Shown piece after piece: positions 24,524-32,015 of a DNA stretch of 64,000 nt. Location of the stretch: positions 16,975 through 80,974 of IMG/VR virus record IMGVR_UViG_3300032018_000004. The stretch is one strand, 5' to 3'. Below the pieces are notes generated by a model. That model ran no database searches and had not been told where the DNA came from. It was given only the letters and a program-made list of their open reading frames with translations. Position 1 is the stretch's first letter. Each line of letters begins with the position of its first letter. The position numbers were made by a program, and so were the translations under genes. The stretch comes from a virus.

Positions 24524-24805
24524 ATGGAAAGGATCACAGAGAAGATGCTACAAATGAGAATTGACAGACTAAACACGATAACCGAAAACCCGCTTACGCC
24601 ATACAGCAAGGGCGAGGACGGGAAACACCGGGCAAACGTGGGAAACTATCGCCTTGATATTGCTTATGGTGGTTATGCACTGGAACAAATGTGCAATGAC
24701 GGGGGCGGAGTCAATAGCGTCTTGAGTAGGGGAACAAAGAGGGAATTGTTTGACAAGCTTTGCGCTCTTATCCGAGGCATTGAGATTGGAAGAGGCCAAC
24801 AATGA
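24524..24805 (+). CDS. Hypothetical protein, 93 aa
   Basis: AAGGAGATTGAGAG before the ATG. The N-terminus is a helix (ITEKMLQMRIDRLNTITE), followed by GNYRLDIAYGGYALEQM. This arrangement is common in small phage proteins of unknown role. Stop overlaps the next ATG. Confidence 0.6.
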   Translation: MERITEKMLQMRIDRLNTITENPLTPYSKGEDGKHRANVGNYRLDIAYGGYALEQMCNDGGGVNSVLSRGTKRELFDKLCALIRGIEIGRGQQ

Positions 24806-24939
24806 TCTACCCACTATCAATAATAATCATCATTGGATTTTTTGTATTGCTCGACCTAATGCTATACGCCGCTGAAGTATTCCAGAAAAACCAGGACTGG
24901 AAAAACGGGGTGCGGCAATGTGGGCGCTGGAAGTGGTAG
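24802..24939 (+). CDS. Small single-pass membrane protein, 45 aa
   Basis: ATGA overlap with the previous gene. Residues 4-22 are a membrane helix (PLSIIIIIGFFVLLDLML); the rest is basic with WKW at the end. Possibly a membrane-perturbing early protein. Confidence 0.5.
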   Translation: MIYPLSIIIIIGFFVLLDLMLYAAEVFQKNQDWKNGVRQCGRWKW

Positions 24940-24989
24940 CATTTTGTAATATTAAATAAATATTTTGTACACTAAATGAGGTGGCAATT

Positions 24990-25232
24990 ATGAAACAGCT
25001 TTTAAAGGAAAACGGTTTTCCCACAAAATACGGCTACGCCTGCGGGTATGGAAAGGAAGAATGGTCAGAAGATAAAAAAAGGAGAAAAACAATCTTTGAG
25101 GATGATTCCCATAATTGTATAAACGTGAGGTGGGAAGATGATAGTGGCTATCACTGGGAACAGTTTTTTTACTGGGACGGAGCAGGGGCAGCAAAGAGAG
25201 CGGAAAAACTCTATAAAAGTATTAAAATGTAA
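24990..25232 (+). CDS. Hypothetical protein, 80 aa
   Basis: ATG 24990 preferred because GAGGTGG lies 5 bases upstream; a GTG at 24981 overlaps that site. Aromatic and charged, with CINVRWEDDSGYHWEQFFYW in the middle. Preceded by two copies of an ATTTTGTA-type motif. Function unknown. Confidence 0.55.
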   Translation: MKQLLKENGFPTKYGYACGYGKEEWSEDKKRRKTIFEDDSHNCINVRWEDDSGYHWEQFFYWDGAGAAKRAEKLYKSIKM

Positions 25233-25244
25233 TAAGGGGGCAAT

Positions 25245-25316
25245 ATGAGAACCGAAACGACAACCAGAACATTGTACTTTTTCAATGAATTTACAGAAGA
25301 TGGAAAACTCGCATAA
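25245..25316 (+). CDS. Microprotein, 23 aa
   Basis: AAGGGGGCA before ATG 25245; Thr-rich start (MRTETTTRTLYFF). Only the ribosome site and position support it. Confidence 0.3.
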   Translation: MRTETTTRTLYFFNEFTEDGKLA

Positions 25317-25338
25317 CTAACAAATAAAGGGGAAGAAA

Positions 25339-25572
25339 ATGAAAAAAGAGTATTCATTATCTACACAAATAGGATGGAAGGAAACAACTTTCGAGAAGGC
25401 AGAAGATGCATATTATACAAATAACACACACTTCCCGGCGCAGATAAACAATGACCTGCTGCAATCTCTAATCGAGCTAATTGACAAGATAAAGTATTTC
25501 CCTGGGGAGTTGTCCAAGGATCATTATGCGGTGAAACGTGCCGAAAAATTAATTGATAGCATTGGAGGGTGA
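25339..25572 (+). CDS. Hypothetical protein, 77 aa
   Basis: GGGGAAG before the ATG. Helical C-terminal half ending KRAEKLIDSIGG, similar in style to the end of the 80-aa gene at 24990 (AKRAEKLYKSI), so the two may share a short module. Function unknown. Confidence 0.55.
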   Translation: MKKEYSLSTQIGWKETTFEKAEDAYYTNNTHFPAQINNDLLQSLIELIDKIKYFPGELSKDHYAVKRAEKLIDSIGG

Positions 25573-25577
25573 AGAAA

Positions 25578-25778
25578 ATGAGACAAGACATTTGTAATAT
25601 ATGCGGGAAAGATAAATACAATCCATATCGCTCATATGACGAGAAAGGGAACATTGTACAAGGTTGCGTATCTTCCTTCCACGACAATTCGCTTGTTCCT
25701 TGTAGCAATAATTCATATTGGCATAACAGGAAAGAGGCAAAGGCGATTAGAAAAAACCTAAAGAAATATGGTTGCTAA
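25578..25778 (+). CDS. Zinc-finger-like protein, 66 aa
   Basis: ATG 25578 chosen for its GGAGG; an overlapping GTG at 25569 is possible. Begins with CNICGKDKYNPYRSYD, then single cysteines near 36 and 48, consistent with a metal knuckle. Last gene before a terminator. Confidence 0.55.
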   Translation: MRQDICNICGKDKYNPYRSYDEKGNIVQGCVSSFHDNSLVPCSNNSYWHNRKEAKAIRKNLKKYGC

Positions 25779-25792
25779 ACAAAACAATCATG

Positions 25793-25830
25793 GCCCCTCA
25801 GCTTGACGGATGAGGGGCTTCCTTTTATTT
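25793..25830 (+). terminator. Rho-independent terminator
   Basis: GCCCCTCA / TGAGGGGC (8 bp perfect) with a 10-base loop, then TTCCTTTTATTT. Ends the small-gene unit begun at 23684. Confidence 0.85.
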
Positions 25831-25898
25831 CCTATAGGTAGATATGGCAATAGACAAAGACTGCTGATACAAGCCTTCCTGTACGTTTTATAAGGGTA

Positions 25899-25963
25899 TA
25901 GTTTCCAGCTATCCGGTGCAAGGCCGGTGAAGTGGTGCATTAAAATTGCTGCACTGGAAACTA
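25899..25963. other. Structured inverted-repeat element
   Basis: Perfect 10-bp arms TAGTTTCCAG (25899-25908) and CTGGAAACTA (25954-25963) enclose CCGG/CCGG and GTGCA/TGCAC pairs. Its GTGCAGCAATTTT segment (minus strand) recurs in the opposite sense near 26110, giving a second long-range pairing option. The 985-base gap 25779-26764 contains no credible gene. Confidence 0.55.
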
Positions 25964-26173
25964 AAGTATACAATTCTATTGTTTTACCCTCAAGCAACAT
26001 CCCTAATTGATCTATTCCATTTCGTATAACTAATTCCAAAAGACATAACTACATTCGTGTGAATTGTTTTTGGAATTACATAACTGATTGTGTGTGAATT
26101 TTTCCGGGGTGCAGCAATTTTGCTTCAGTGCATCAAAAAGTATGCAACATAACGGGAAGTGTGTGGCCTGCCC

Positions 26174-26270
26174 TATACACTAAATCATTACACTATATTA
26201 CACTATATTACAGGATTTCTTCGCCTGAATTTAGGGAAGCATATACACTAAATTACAGGATCATTACAGG
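26174..26270. repeat. Short direct repeats in AT-rich non-coding DNA
   Basis: TATACACTAAAT occurs twice (26174 and 26242), with repeated ATTACACTAT and ATTACAGGA between. They lie in a ~700-base AT-rich gene-free stretch (26040-26757), which also repeats GAATTTAG. Such DNA could be an unwinding region or regulatory region. Confidence 0.5.
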
Positions 26271-26764
26271 TAAAAGATTCTTACTGACAACCTGAATTAA
26301 TGAACTCTATAACGCCATTCTTTTCCCTCTTAATAGAACATTACACACTATCTCTCTATGGTTCAATCATACCTATTCCCCTTCCTAGTTATCCTATTGT
26401 GATATTCTTCTATTTTGTATTACATTATCTCTTGCATTTTGTTTTAATTAAATATACAATATATCTATGTTGCGTTTAGTGGAATGATTTAGTTTTATTG
26501 TTGTCTTAAATGCAATGGTATAGGTTTACCTTACTTTTTAAAATTAGTGGGGAATTGGGGAATTAAGTGGTAATTTGTGCCAGAATAGTTGAAAGAATAG
26601 AAATTAGTTTTTGTAAGTTATTGATTTTATTGAAAATGAATTTAGTTTTAGAATATTCAATTTAGTTTTAGGAAATGTATTGCAAAATGAATTTAGATTT
26701 TGTATATTGAAATTGTAAATAGGATTTAGTTATTTAAAATAGATTTGGAGGATTGAAATGAAAA

Positions 26765-27280
26765 ATGAAATTAGAAATGGGTAACAAATACTTGGTAGTA
26801 AACGTAGCTCCTTACAATCCTTATACTGGGCATTCTAAAGTCGAGCCTAAGTTCCTTGAACTGACCGTCTTCGAGGAACGTACAGATGCCAACGGCGAGT
26901 TCACTGGCGAAGTCGGTACTGGCTATCTAGCCCGTGGAAGTGATGGAAAGATATATGGTTTAAACTACCCAACCGTCAATGAAGGATACGGGGATACATC
27001 TTGGCGCAGATATTGTACCGACAAAGATTTCCTTGCATTGACTGAGGGACAGAAGGAACAATTCATCATTGACTTATACTGGCGTGACGTAACATACTAC
27101 CAGTGTCCAGCAGAACCAGATTTTGTGAAAGGCCATGACTACTTGGCTTTTTGTAATGTTCACCAAATACTCCACTACAAACGTGATTCTTGCTTCTACT
27201 GCCAAATTAAACCAGAAATGCGGAGAAAAGTTGAAATGAATATGAACGAACATAAGTGGGTAGGATGGTATGCGGAATAA
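26765..27280 (+). CDS. Hypothetical protein, 171 aa
   Basis: GGAGG lies 13 bases upstream of the chosen ATG; a shorter-spaced ATG at 26758 opens only a 9-codon frame. The C-terminal part has CNVHQILHYKRDSCFYC, a possible zinc site. N-terminal part is beta-rich. First gene after the AT-rich region; function unknown. Confidence 0.6.
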   Translation: MKLEMGNKYLVVNVAPYNPYTGHSKVEPKFLELTVFEERTDANGEFTGEVGTGYLARGSDGKIYGLNYPTVNEGYGDTSWRRYCTDKDFLALTEGQKEQFIIDLYWRDVTYYQCPAEPDFVKGHDYLAFCNVHQILHYKRDSCFYCQIKPEMRRKVEMNMNEHKWVGWYAE

Positions 27281-27368
27281 ATCCTTGATTTTCTCAGCCT
27301 CATTTTGTATACTTAAATCATGGAAAAGGAATTTAGATTTTGTTAAATTAAATAGGAGGGATTTAGAC

Positions 27369-27833
27369 ATGTTTTCTATCATTAGCGAAACAAAAATTGA
27401 AAAGGGTATTTTCTTCAGATCACCGATCCAGAAAGTTCAAGTGGAAACGTATTTAGGGGAAGCTTATTCCTGGGTAGATAATGCAAAGCGTCTTGTTATC
27501 CCATACCTACTCAATATGGACAAATACAGTCATTTTAAAGAGATTATTGAAGATGACGACCTTGCTGGTCTTGTCGTTAGGGTTTTTGCCTCCCCAATAT
27601 ATTTCAAGCGTTATGTTCGGACAGCAATTCACAAGTTCAAAAATCATCCCGATGGTTTGCTTGAGATTCGAGTTTTTGGAGAAGAACCCTTTAAGAATAA
27701 TTGCTCTGGTGCATGTATCTGTGAAAAGGCCATTTTTGTTTTCGACAACGAGAAGAAAGAAACAGTCAAGACTTATGGCTCATTTCACTATTACTACAAA
27801 CATGTTGTAGAAGCTGAATTCGGAATTAAATAA
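27369..27833 (+). CDS. Hypothetical protein, 154 aa
   Basis: ATG 27369 with AGGAGGGATTTAG, preferred over upstream in-frame codons that lack a ribosome site. Contains a CSGACICEKAIF segment near residue 117. Preceded by the ATTTTGTATA-type motif at 27302. No family recognised. Confidence 0.6.
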   Translation: MFSIISETKIEKGIFFRSPIQKVQVETYLGEAYSWVDNAKRLVIPYLLNMDKYSHFKEIIEDDDLAGLVVRVFASPIYFKRYVRTAIHKFKNHPDGLLEIRVFGEEPFKNNCSGACICEKAIFVFDNEKKETVKTYGSFHYYYKHVVEAEFGIK

Positions 27834-27847
27834 TAGAGGATTCAACC

Positions 27848-28150
27848 ATGAAAAAATCTAAATTCAATTGCATAAACATGAATAAGGAATTGTTTGAAGT
27901 CTCTGGCTATGTCTCTGAGCATTTCGGGATTCATAAAGTTAGCATCAGAGGTGGAACATTGTGGGATGTAACACATCTTAAAACAGGTGGGGCAATTGTT
28001 CCATTTGAATTAAAGAAGAAAGCCAGGGAGTTTGTTGGCAGGCTGGAAAATGAAACACCTACAATCCCCTGGCAGGATATGACTCTTGAGAATTGTTACA
28101 TGAACACAGAAATTATTCGCCAGAACAGAGATATTGTCTTGGGTTATTGA
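27848..28150 (+). CDS. Hypothetical protein, 100 aa
   Basis: ATAGAGGATTCAACC before the ATG. Alpha/beta sequence with a conserved-looking GGTLWDVTHLKTGGAIVPF block, reminiscent of small nucleic-acid-binding phage proteins. No family recognised. Confidence 0.55.
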   Translation: MKKSKFNCINMNKELFEVSGYVSEHFGIHKVSIRGGTLWDVTHLKTGGAIVPFELKKKAREFVGRLENETPTIPWQDMTLENCYMNTEIIRQNRDIVLGY

Positions 28151-28184
28151 AAACAAACATAACAATCAAATAGGAGATAAAAGA

Positions 28185-28865
28185 ATGAAACTCTACAAAT
28201 TGACAAAACAAGATGGCACTACTCATGATGGATATAAATATGGAATTATTGGTAAAATTCATAAAAAAGAAGAAAAACATAACCCCCGACTTTGTTCTTC
28301 TGACGTCTTTCACGCCTACAAGAATATTAATTTAGCTTTTCTATTAAATTCCAACCATGCCAATATTAATAACCCTGTTTTGTGGGAGATTGAAGGAGAT
28401 ATTTGTTGCGAAGATTTTGGGAAGGTTGGTTCTTTCCAACAAAAAGTTATTGGTAAAATAAATTATCCCAAATGGGTGAATTCCGATAGAGATAATAAAG
28501 TCAGAGTTTTATTTGCTATTCTCTGCGCTGAATCAGTTTATCCTTTATGGGAAAAATATAATGGAAAAGATAAGCGGGTTTTGGAGGCTATTTTAGCAGC
28601 ACGGGAATATCTAAAAAACCCAAGCAGCGCTGCTGCTGCTGCTGCTGCTGCTGCTTATGCTGCTGCTGCTGCTGCTGCTTATGCTTATGCTGCTGCTGCT
28701 GCTTATGCTGCTGCTTATGCTGCTGCTGCTGCTTATGCTTATGCTGCTTATGCTGATGCTGCTGCTGCTGCTGCTGCTGCTGATGCTGCTTATGCTTATG
28801 CAGCTTATGAGATCGACTTCTGTGAATTGGCAGATAGATCGGTTATTGAAAATGGATTTACATAA
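28185..28865 (+). CDS. DUF7666-like protein with Ala/Tyr repeat tail
   Basis: 226 aa; TAGGAGAT before ATG 28185. Residues 1-~145 resemble a widespread phage/bacterial domain: MKLYKLTKQDGTTHDGYKYG, an LCSSDVFHAY segment and NPVLWEIEGD. Residues ~146-210 are a run of Ala with Tyr and Asp at intervals, coded by GCT/TAT/GAT triplets (28624-28806), predicted helical. The triplet tract may change length by slippage without breaking the frame. Role unknown. Confidence 0.65.
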   Translation: MKLYKLTKQDGTTHDGYKYGIIGKIHKKEEKHNPRLCSSDVFHAYKNINLAFLLNSNHANINNPVLWEIEGDICCEDFGKVGSFQQKVIGKINYPKWVNSDRDNKVRVLFAILCAESVYPLWEKYNGKDKRVLEAILAAREYLKNPSSAAAAAAAAAYAAAAAAAYAYAAAAAYAAAYAAAAAYAYAAYADAAAAAAAADAAYAYAAYEIDFCELADRSVIENGFT

Positions 28866-28901
28866 CTATATCATGTGAATTTTTTAGAAAAGGAGACCAA
28901 A

Positions 28902-29393
28902 ATGGGCGTTTCAGCAAAGATAATCACAAATGCAAAATATAATGCGGAAGATGTAGAAACCATTCTTGAGAATATGGATGGAGTGGCTAATCTAAAAATG
29001 CGATCAACGCATGCTTGCTCATACACAATCCTAGATTTTGAATTTAAGCAATATGAAGATAGCGAAGTTGAACAACGCCAGATGAACATTTTCACAAACT
29101 CAAATGAATACGGGTTGCCACACACAATGATTGATCTTGGAGCATGGGGAAGTGCCGAATTCATCCTTGAAAAGATTTGGAAGGTTCTTGGTGGGTTTTA
29201 TTGCAAGAATGATTGTAAAGACGTTTGGGAGAATTGTGCTGGCTCTTTATCAGAGACAAATGGATTTCCGTACTTCATCAAAAAAGCATTATTGAGTGGA
29301 ACAATGAAGAATGAAAATGATGGGAAGGGCTTGATCCAGTTTATTTCTGACTGGAAAGAAAGAATTGGGCATGGAACTAATGTTGTATTTTGA
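28902..29393 (+). CDS. Hypothetical protein, 163 aa
   Basis: AAGGAGACCAAA before ATG 28902. Mixed alpha/beta, with CKNDCKDVWENC near residue 103 as a possible metal site. Co-directional with flanking genes; function unknown. Confidence 0.6.
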   Translation: MGVSAKIITNAKYNAEDVETILENMDGVANLKMRSTHACSYTILDFEFKQYEDSEVEQRQMNIFTNSNEYGLPHTMIDLGAWGSAEFILEKIWKVLGGFYCKNDCKDVWENCAGSLSETNGFPYFIKKALLSGTMKNENDGKGLIQFISDWKERIGHGTNVVF

Positions 29394-29396
29394 TCT

Positions 29397-29425
29397 TGAC
29401 ATTTAAATATACAAAATGTAAAATG
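29397..29425 (+). promoter_or_regulatory. Sigma-70-type promoter
   Basis: TTGACA, 17 bases, TAAAAT. It starts at the end of the preceding gene and points at the gene at 29464. Confidence 0.65.
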
Positions 29426-29463
29426 GATTTCTAAATACTGGACTGAGAATTAAGGAGGTTAAT

Positions 29464-29775
29464 ATGAATTATATCATTTCTATTCAAGGGAAGATAATGG
29501 TGAATGATCCTTTCGTTATTTATCAATGCGAAAATATCGTCTTAGTTTCTCTTGATTTAAAAAGCAAATATGCCGAATTGGATTATATCGGTGCGGACAA
29601 TAACATCCCATTTGTTATTTTGAAATCTACAGAATCAACAATTAACGAGAACCAAGAAGTAAGTCTTGGTAATTATACGGAAATTCAATTTCCAGATTTG
29701 GATGGTTGGGACATATGGGCGACTTCTATTGGGGGATATACACTTAATATTTGTTTTGTAAAAGAAAAGGAATAA
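29464..29775 (+). CDS. Hypothetical protein, 103 aa
   Basis: AAGGAGGTTAAT before the ATG, a near-ideal site. Beta-rich, acidic, no cysteine-rich motif. First gene after the promoter at 29397. Confidence 0.6.
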   Translation: MNYIISIQGKIMVNDPFVIYQCENIVLVSLDLKSKYAELDYIGADNNIPFVILKSTESTINENQEVSLGNYTEIQFPDLDGWDIWATSIGGYTLNICFVKEKE

Positions 29776-29779
29776 CCAA

Positions 29780-30019
29780 ATGCAAACCACAATTAAAGAA
29801 ATGGCAAACACATTTTCAATCAATGGGATAATCCCCAACAAGGCAGAGCTAGGAATCCTCCTGAAATTCGCACAAGCCTCTGGAGAGGCGAAGGTTGCAG
29901 GACACGAACCTAATTTTGGAAGAAAGGGAAGGCCGGGAATTGTGTGGGAGATTTCAAACAATCTGAATTTCAAGATCGTTAAACGTGGGAAGTTGATGCC
30001 TAAGAAGAAGGAGAAGTGA
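29780..30019 (+). CDS. Hypothetical protein, 79 aa
   Basis: AAAGGAATAACCA before the ATG. Helical N-terminus then basic C-terminus (GRKGRPGIVWEISNNLNFK ... KKKEK); the GxGRP-like part suggests DNA binding. Function unknown. Confidence 0.55.
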   Translation: MQTTIKEMANTFSINGIIPNKAELGILLKFAQASGEAKVAGHEPNFGRKGRPGIVWEISNNLNFKIVKRGKLMPKKKEK

Positions 30020-30021
30020 AG

Positions 30022-30639
30022 ATGCATTGTCATTGTGAAGTTATTATGCCCCCGACAAACGACATTCAAAAAACCATAACTGAAATTCTCGAACCGTTTA
30101 ATGAGAAAAACGAGGAGAATTCATCCGGGCATCCATTCTTCAATTGGTTTGTTATCGGAGGAAAATGGGCCGGGACAAAAGAGACATGTAGATATGATAC
30201 CGACAAAATCGACTTGTTTTGTAAACGATTGGAGGAAGCGAAGGTAACTGTTTCTGGAATTCAATTTGGAAAGCAAGAATTATCTTCCAAAAGTCAGATA
30301 CCTATTGTTGACAAGATGTGGAACGATCTTTTCCCCACGGAGAATGGGGAAATAACGCCCTGCCCTATTTGTATGTTTGATGAAATCCCGGATAGTCTTT
30401 CATGTTCGCGGGTAATTATTGCTGCTCCTTCTCATAACGGAGAATCTATTGAGGCAAAATTTATGATTTGTGAAGATCAGTGGAATGGAGTAAACCACAT
30501 GCCTATCGAGTGGGATGGGAAAGTAAAACAAGCAATTAAGATGTTCACTGATAAATTCAAAACATACAGTCCTGAATATGTGAAGACAATAATGCCACAA
30601 TCGAACTGGATATGTGTCACGATTGACTATCATTCATAA
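30022..30639 (+). CDS. Hypothetical protein, 205 aa
   Basis: ATG 30022 chosen for GGAG 9 bases upstream. Starts MHCHCEVIMPP and carries CPICMFDEI near residue 114. The FFNWFVIGGKWAG segment resembles a family of phage proteins of unknown role seen near small zinc proteins. No enzyme motif identified. Confidence 0.6.
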   Translation: MHCHCEVIMPPTNDIQKTITEILEPFNEKNEENSSGHPFFNWFVIGGKWAGTKETCRYDTDKIDLFCKRLEEAKVTVSGIQFGKQELSSKSQIPIVDKMWNDLFPTENGEITPCPICMFDEIPDSLSCSRVIIAAPSHNGESIEAKFMICEDQWNGVNHMPIEWDGKVKQAIKMFTDKFKTYSPEYVKTIMPQSNWICVTIDYHS

Positions 30640-30654
30640 ATAGGAGAAGTGATA

Positions 30655-30735
30655 ATGGATAATGAAATTCTAATCTTAAAGGAAGATGGAAAGGCCAAGG
30701 TCAAAATAACCAATGCGAAATTAAAGCTGGGATGA
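30655..30735 (+). CDS. Microprotein, 26 aa
   Basis: TAGGAGAAGTGATA before ATG 30655. Lys-rich with alternating hydrophobics. Overlaps the next small frame by 4 bases. Confidence 0.35.
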   Translation: MDNEILILKEDGKAKVKITNAKLKLG

Positions 30736-30812
30736 GAGGTGGATTTGTAATAACAAGCCAAATTGATAAGGAATATCCCGACTTATTTTGCTCAGAGCCA
30801 TATGTTGATTAA
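30732..30812 (+). CDS. Microprotein, 26 aa
   Basis: ATG overlaps the previous stop (ATGA), suggesting coupling. The two 26-residue frames could also be one gene split by an indel. No function seen. Confidence 0.3.
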   Translation: MRGGFVITSQIDKEYPDLFCSEPYVD

Positions 30813-30885
30813 GTCCCTTTGATATTGTGAATGGTGGGGTTTATAAAGGAAATGTAGTAGGATGGCTTTAATTACGATTTAACCC

Positions 30886-30914
30886 TTGACAAAACACAAA
30901 ACATTTCTTAGAAT
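30886..30914 (+). promoter_or_regulatory. Sigma-70-type promoter
   Basis: TTGACA, 17 bases, TAGAAT, with a TATAAT overlapping two bases further on. Followed by a GGGC/GCCC hairpin leader and the gene at 30993. Confidence 0.65.
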
Positions 30915-30992
30915 ATAATTAAAGGGCAATATAGCCCCATGTAGTGCCAGCAGTTTAAAAACGTCAAACTCAATCTATAAGGAGGAAAAGTC

Positions 30993-31352
30993 ATGACGAA
31001 TCTGGCAGTAGTCGAAAGAACCATTGAGCAGGTAAATGAAGCAAAGATCAACAACAAATTCCGGCTCACTCCTGGGAGATTGAATGAGGTTTTTGAATTT
31101 CTGAAAATCCCGTACAAGACTTCCAGCCGTAAGATCGGGAAAGGAAGTAGGGTGTACGAATTGGAGAACAAGAAGGGCACAACCATTGCTTTCAATTCCA
31201 TGAAGGATTTGCTCTATTCTACTCCAATTGCAAAAGCCATTCAGAAGAGGGCGAAGGCTCAGATGACCATTGTGGAGAACTTCTTCGCTGATCTGAATGG
31301 GGAGAAGAAGCACAGGAAGGTTAGAAAGCCTTCTCTGGTGAAAGCTGCATAG
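30993..31352 (+). CDS. Basic protein upstream of a structured RNA, 119 aa
   Basis: AAGGAGGAAAAGTC before the ATG. Basic, helical, with a central winged-helix-like stretch (RLNEVFEFLKIPYKTSSRK) and a C-terminal Lys/Arg tail. Could bind DNA or RNA. Its stop is directly followed by a folded RNA and terminator. Confidence 0.6.
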   Translation: MTNLAVVERTIEQVNEAKINNKFRLTPGRLNEVFEFLKIPYKTSSRKIGKGSRVYELENKKGTTIAFNSMKDLLYSTPIAKAIQKRAKAQMTIVENFFADLNGEKKHRKVRKPSLVKAA

Positions 31353-31497
31353 GTTTAGAGTTTGTCTGGTGGGAGCGCCCAAGCTGGCGGCGGTGATGTC
31401 TAGTCAACATTGCGATGAAGTGTGACAGCTTCTACTCCAACCTGACAATTTGTTTAATGCCGTTCTTGGAGAAATCTTTGGGCGGCATTTTTATTTT
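31353..31497 (+). ncRNA. Compact structured RNA with its own terminator
   Basis: A long closing stem pairs 31362-31375 with 31435-31448: TTGTC/GACAA, GGT/ACC and GGAG/CTCC, separated by two 1x1 mismatches. Inside are three small hairpins: GCC/GGC, ATGT/ACAT and GAAG/CTTC. The terminator at 31456-31497 follows. This reads as a four-way-junction-like RNA of ~90 nt made as the 3' part of the upstream transcript. Class unknown; not a tRNA (no T-arm consensus). Confidence 0.6.
31456..31497 (+). terminator. Rho-independent terminator
   Basis: AATGCCG / CGGCATT stem (31456-31462 with 31483-31489) overlapping a TTTTTATTTT tail. The 20-base loop is longer than usual. Confidence 0.75.
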
Positions 31498-31585
31498 CAA
31501 AATTAGATTTTGTTGTTGATTTGAGGATTAACATTTTGTATATTGAATTATAGATTTTAGATTATTTGACGATAAGGAGAAGGAA

Positions 31586-31990
31586 ATGAAAAAGAAAATT
31601 GATCCAAACATTTACCCAATAATCGAACAAGCAATCGACAAAGCGGCAGAAATTAGTTCCAAAATCAAACAACTCGAAAAAGAAATCGAGCCATTGAAGA
31701 AAGAGATTGAAAAATTCGTGAGGGATAACTACACAGATAGGGAAATTCTGGTTGGTGTAACTCTTTCAGGTCAAAACGGAATTGATAAGATTGCAGGATC
31801 AGAAAAACGAGCAGACGCAAAACCTGACGCTGTTTTTGAGTACCTGGATAAGAAAGGATTGGGAGATCGGTTCCTCGATTTGGTGAAGGTCCAAGTAAAA
31901 TGTCTTGATGATCTCGTTGGTGCTGAGAAGTCTCATGAGTTCCGGCCAGTTATTGGGATTCAGATGCGCCAATCATTGAGTTTGAAATAA
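31586..31990 (+). CDS. Coiled-coil hypothetical protein, 134 aa
   Basis: ATAAGGAGAAGGAA before the ATG. Residues 15-50 are a coiled coil (KIKQLEKEIEPLKKEIEKF), followed by a mixed domain. The gap before it (31498-31585) holds an ATTTTGTATATTGAATT motif. Function unknown. Confidence 0.55.
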   Translation: MKKKIDPNIYPIIEQAIDKAAEISSKIKQLEKEIEPLKKEIEKFVRDNYTDREILVGVTLSGQNGIDKIAGSEKRADAKPDAVFEYLDKKGLGDRFLDLVKVQVKCLDDLVGAEKSHEFRPVIGIQMRQSLSLK

Positions 31991-32015
31991 CATAACTATT
32001 AAAAGGAGAAATAAA

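Noticed and set aside
25899-25963. Rho-independent terminator
   Set aside because: Loop of 45 bases and no T-run after either arm.
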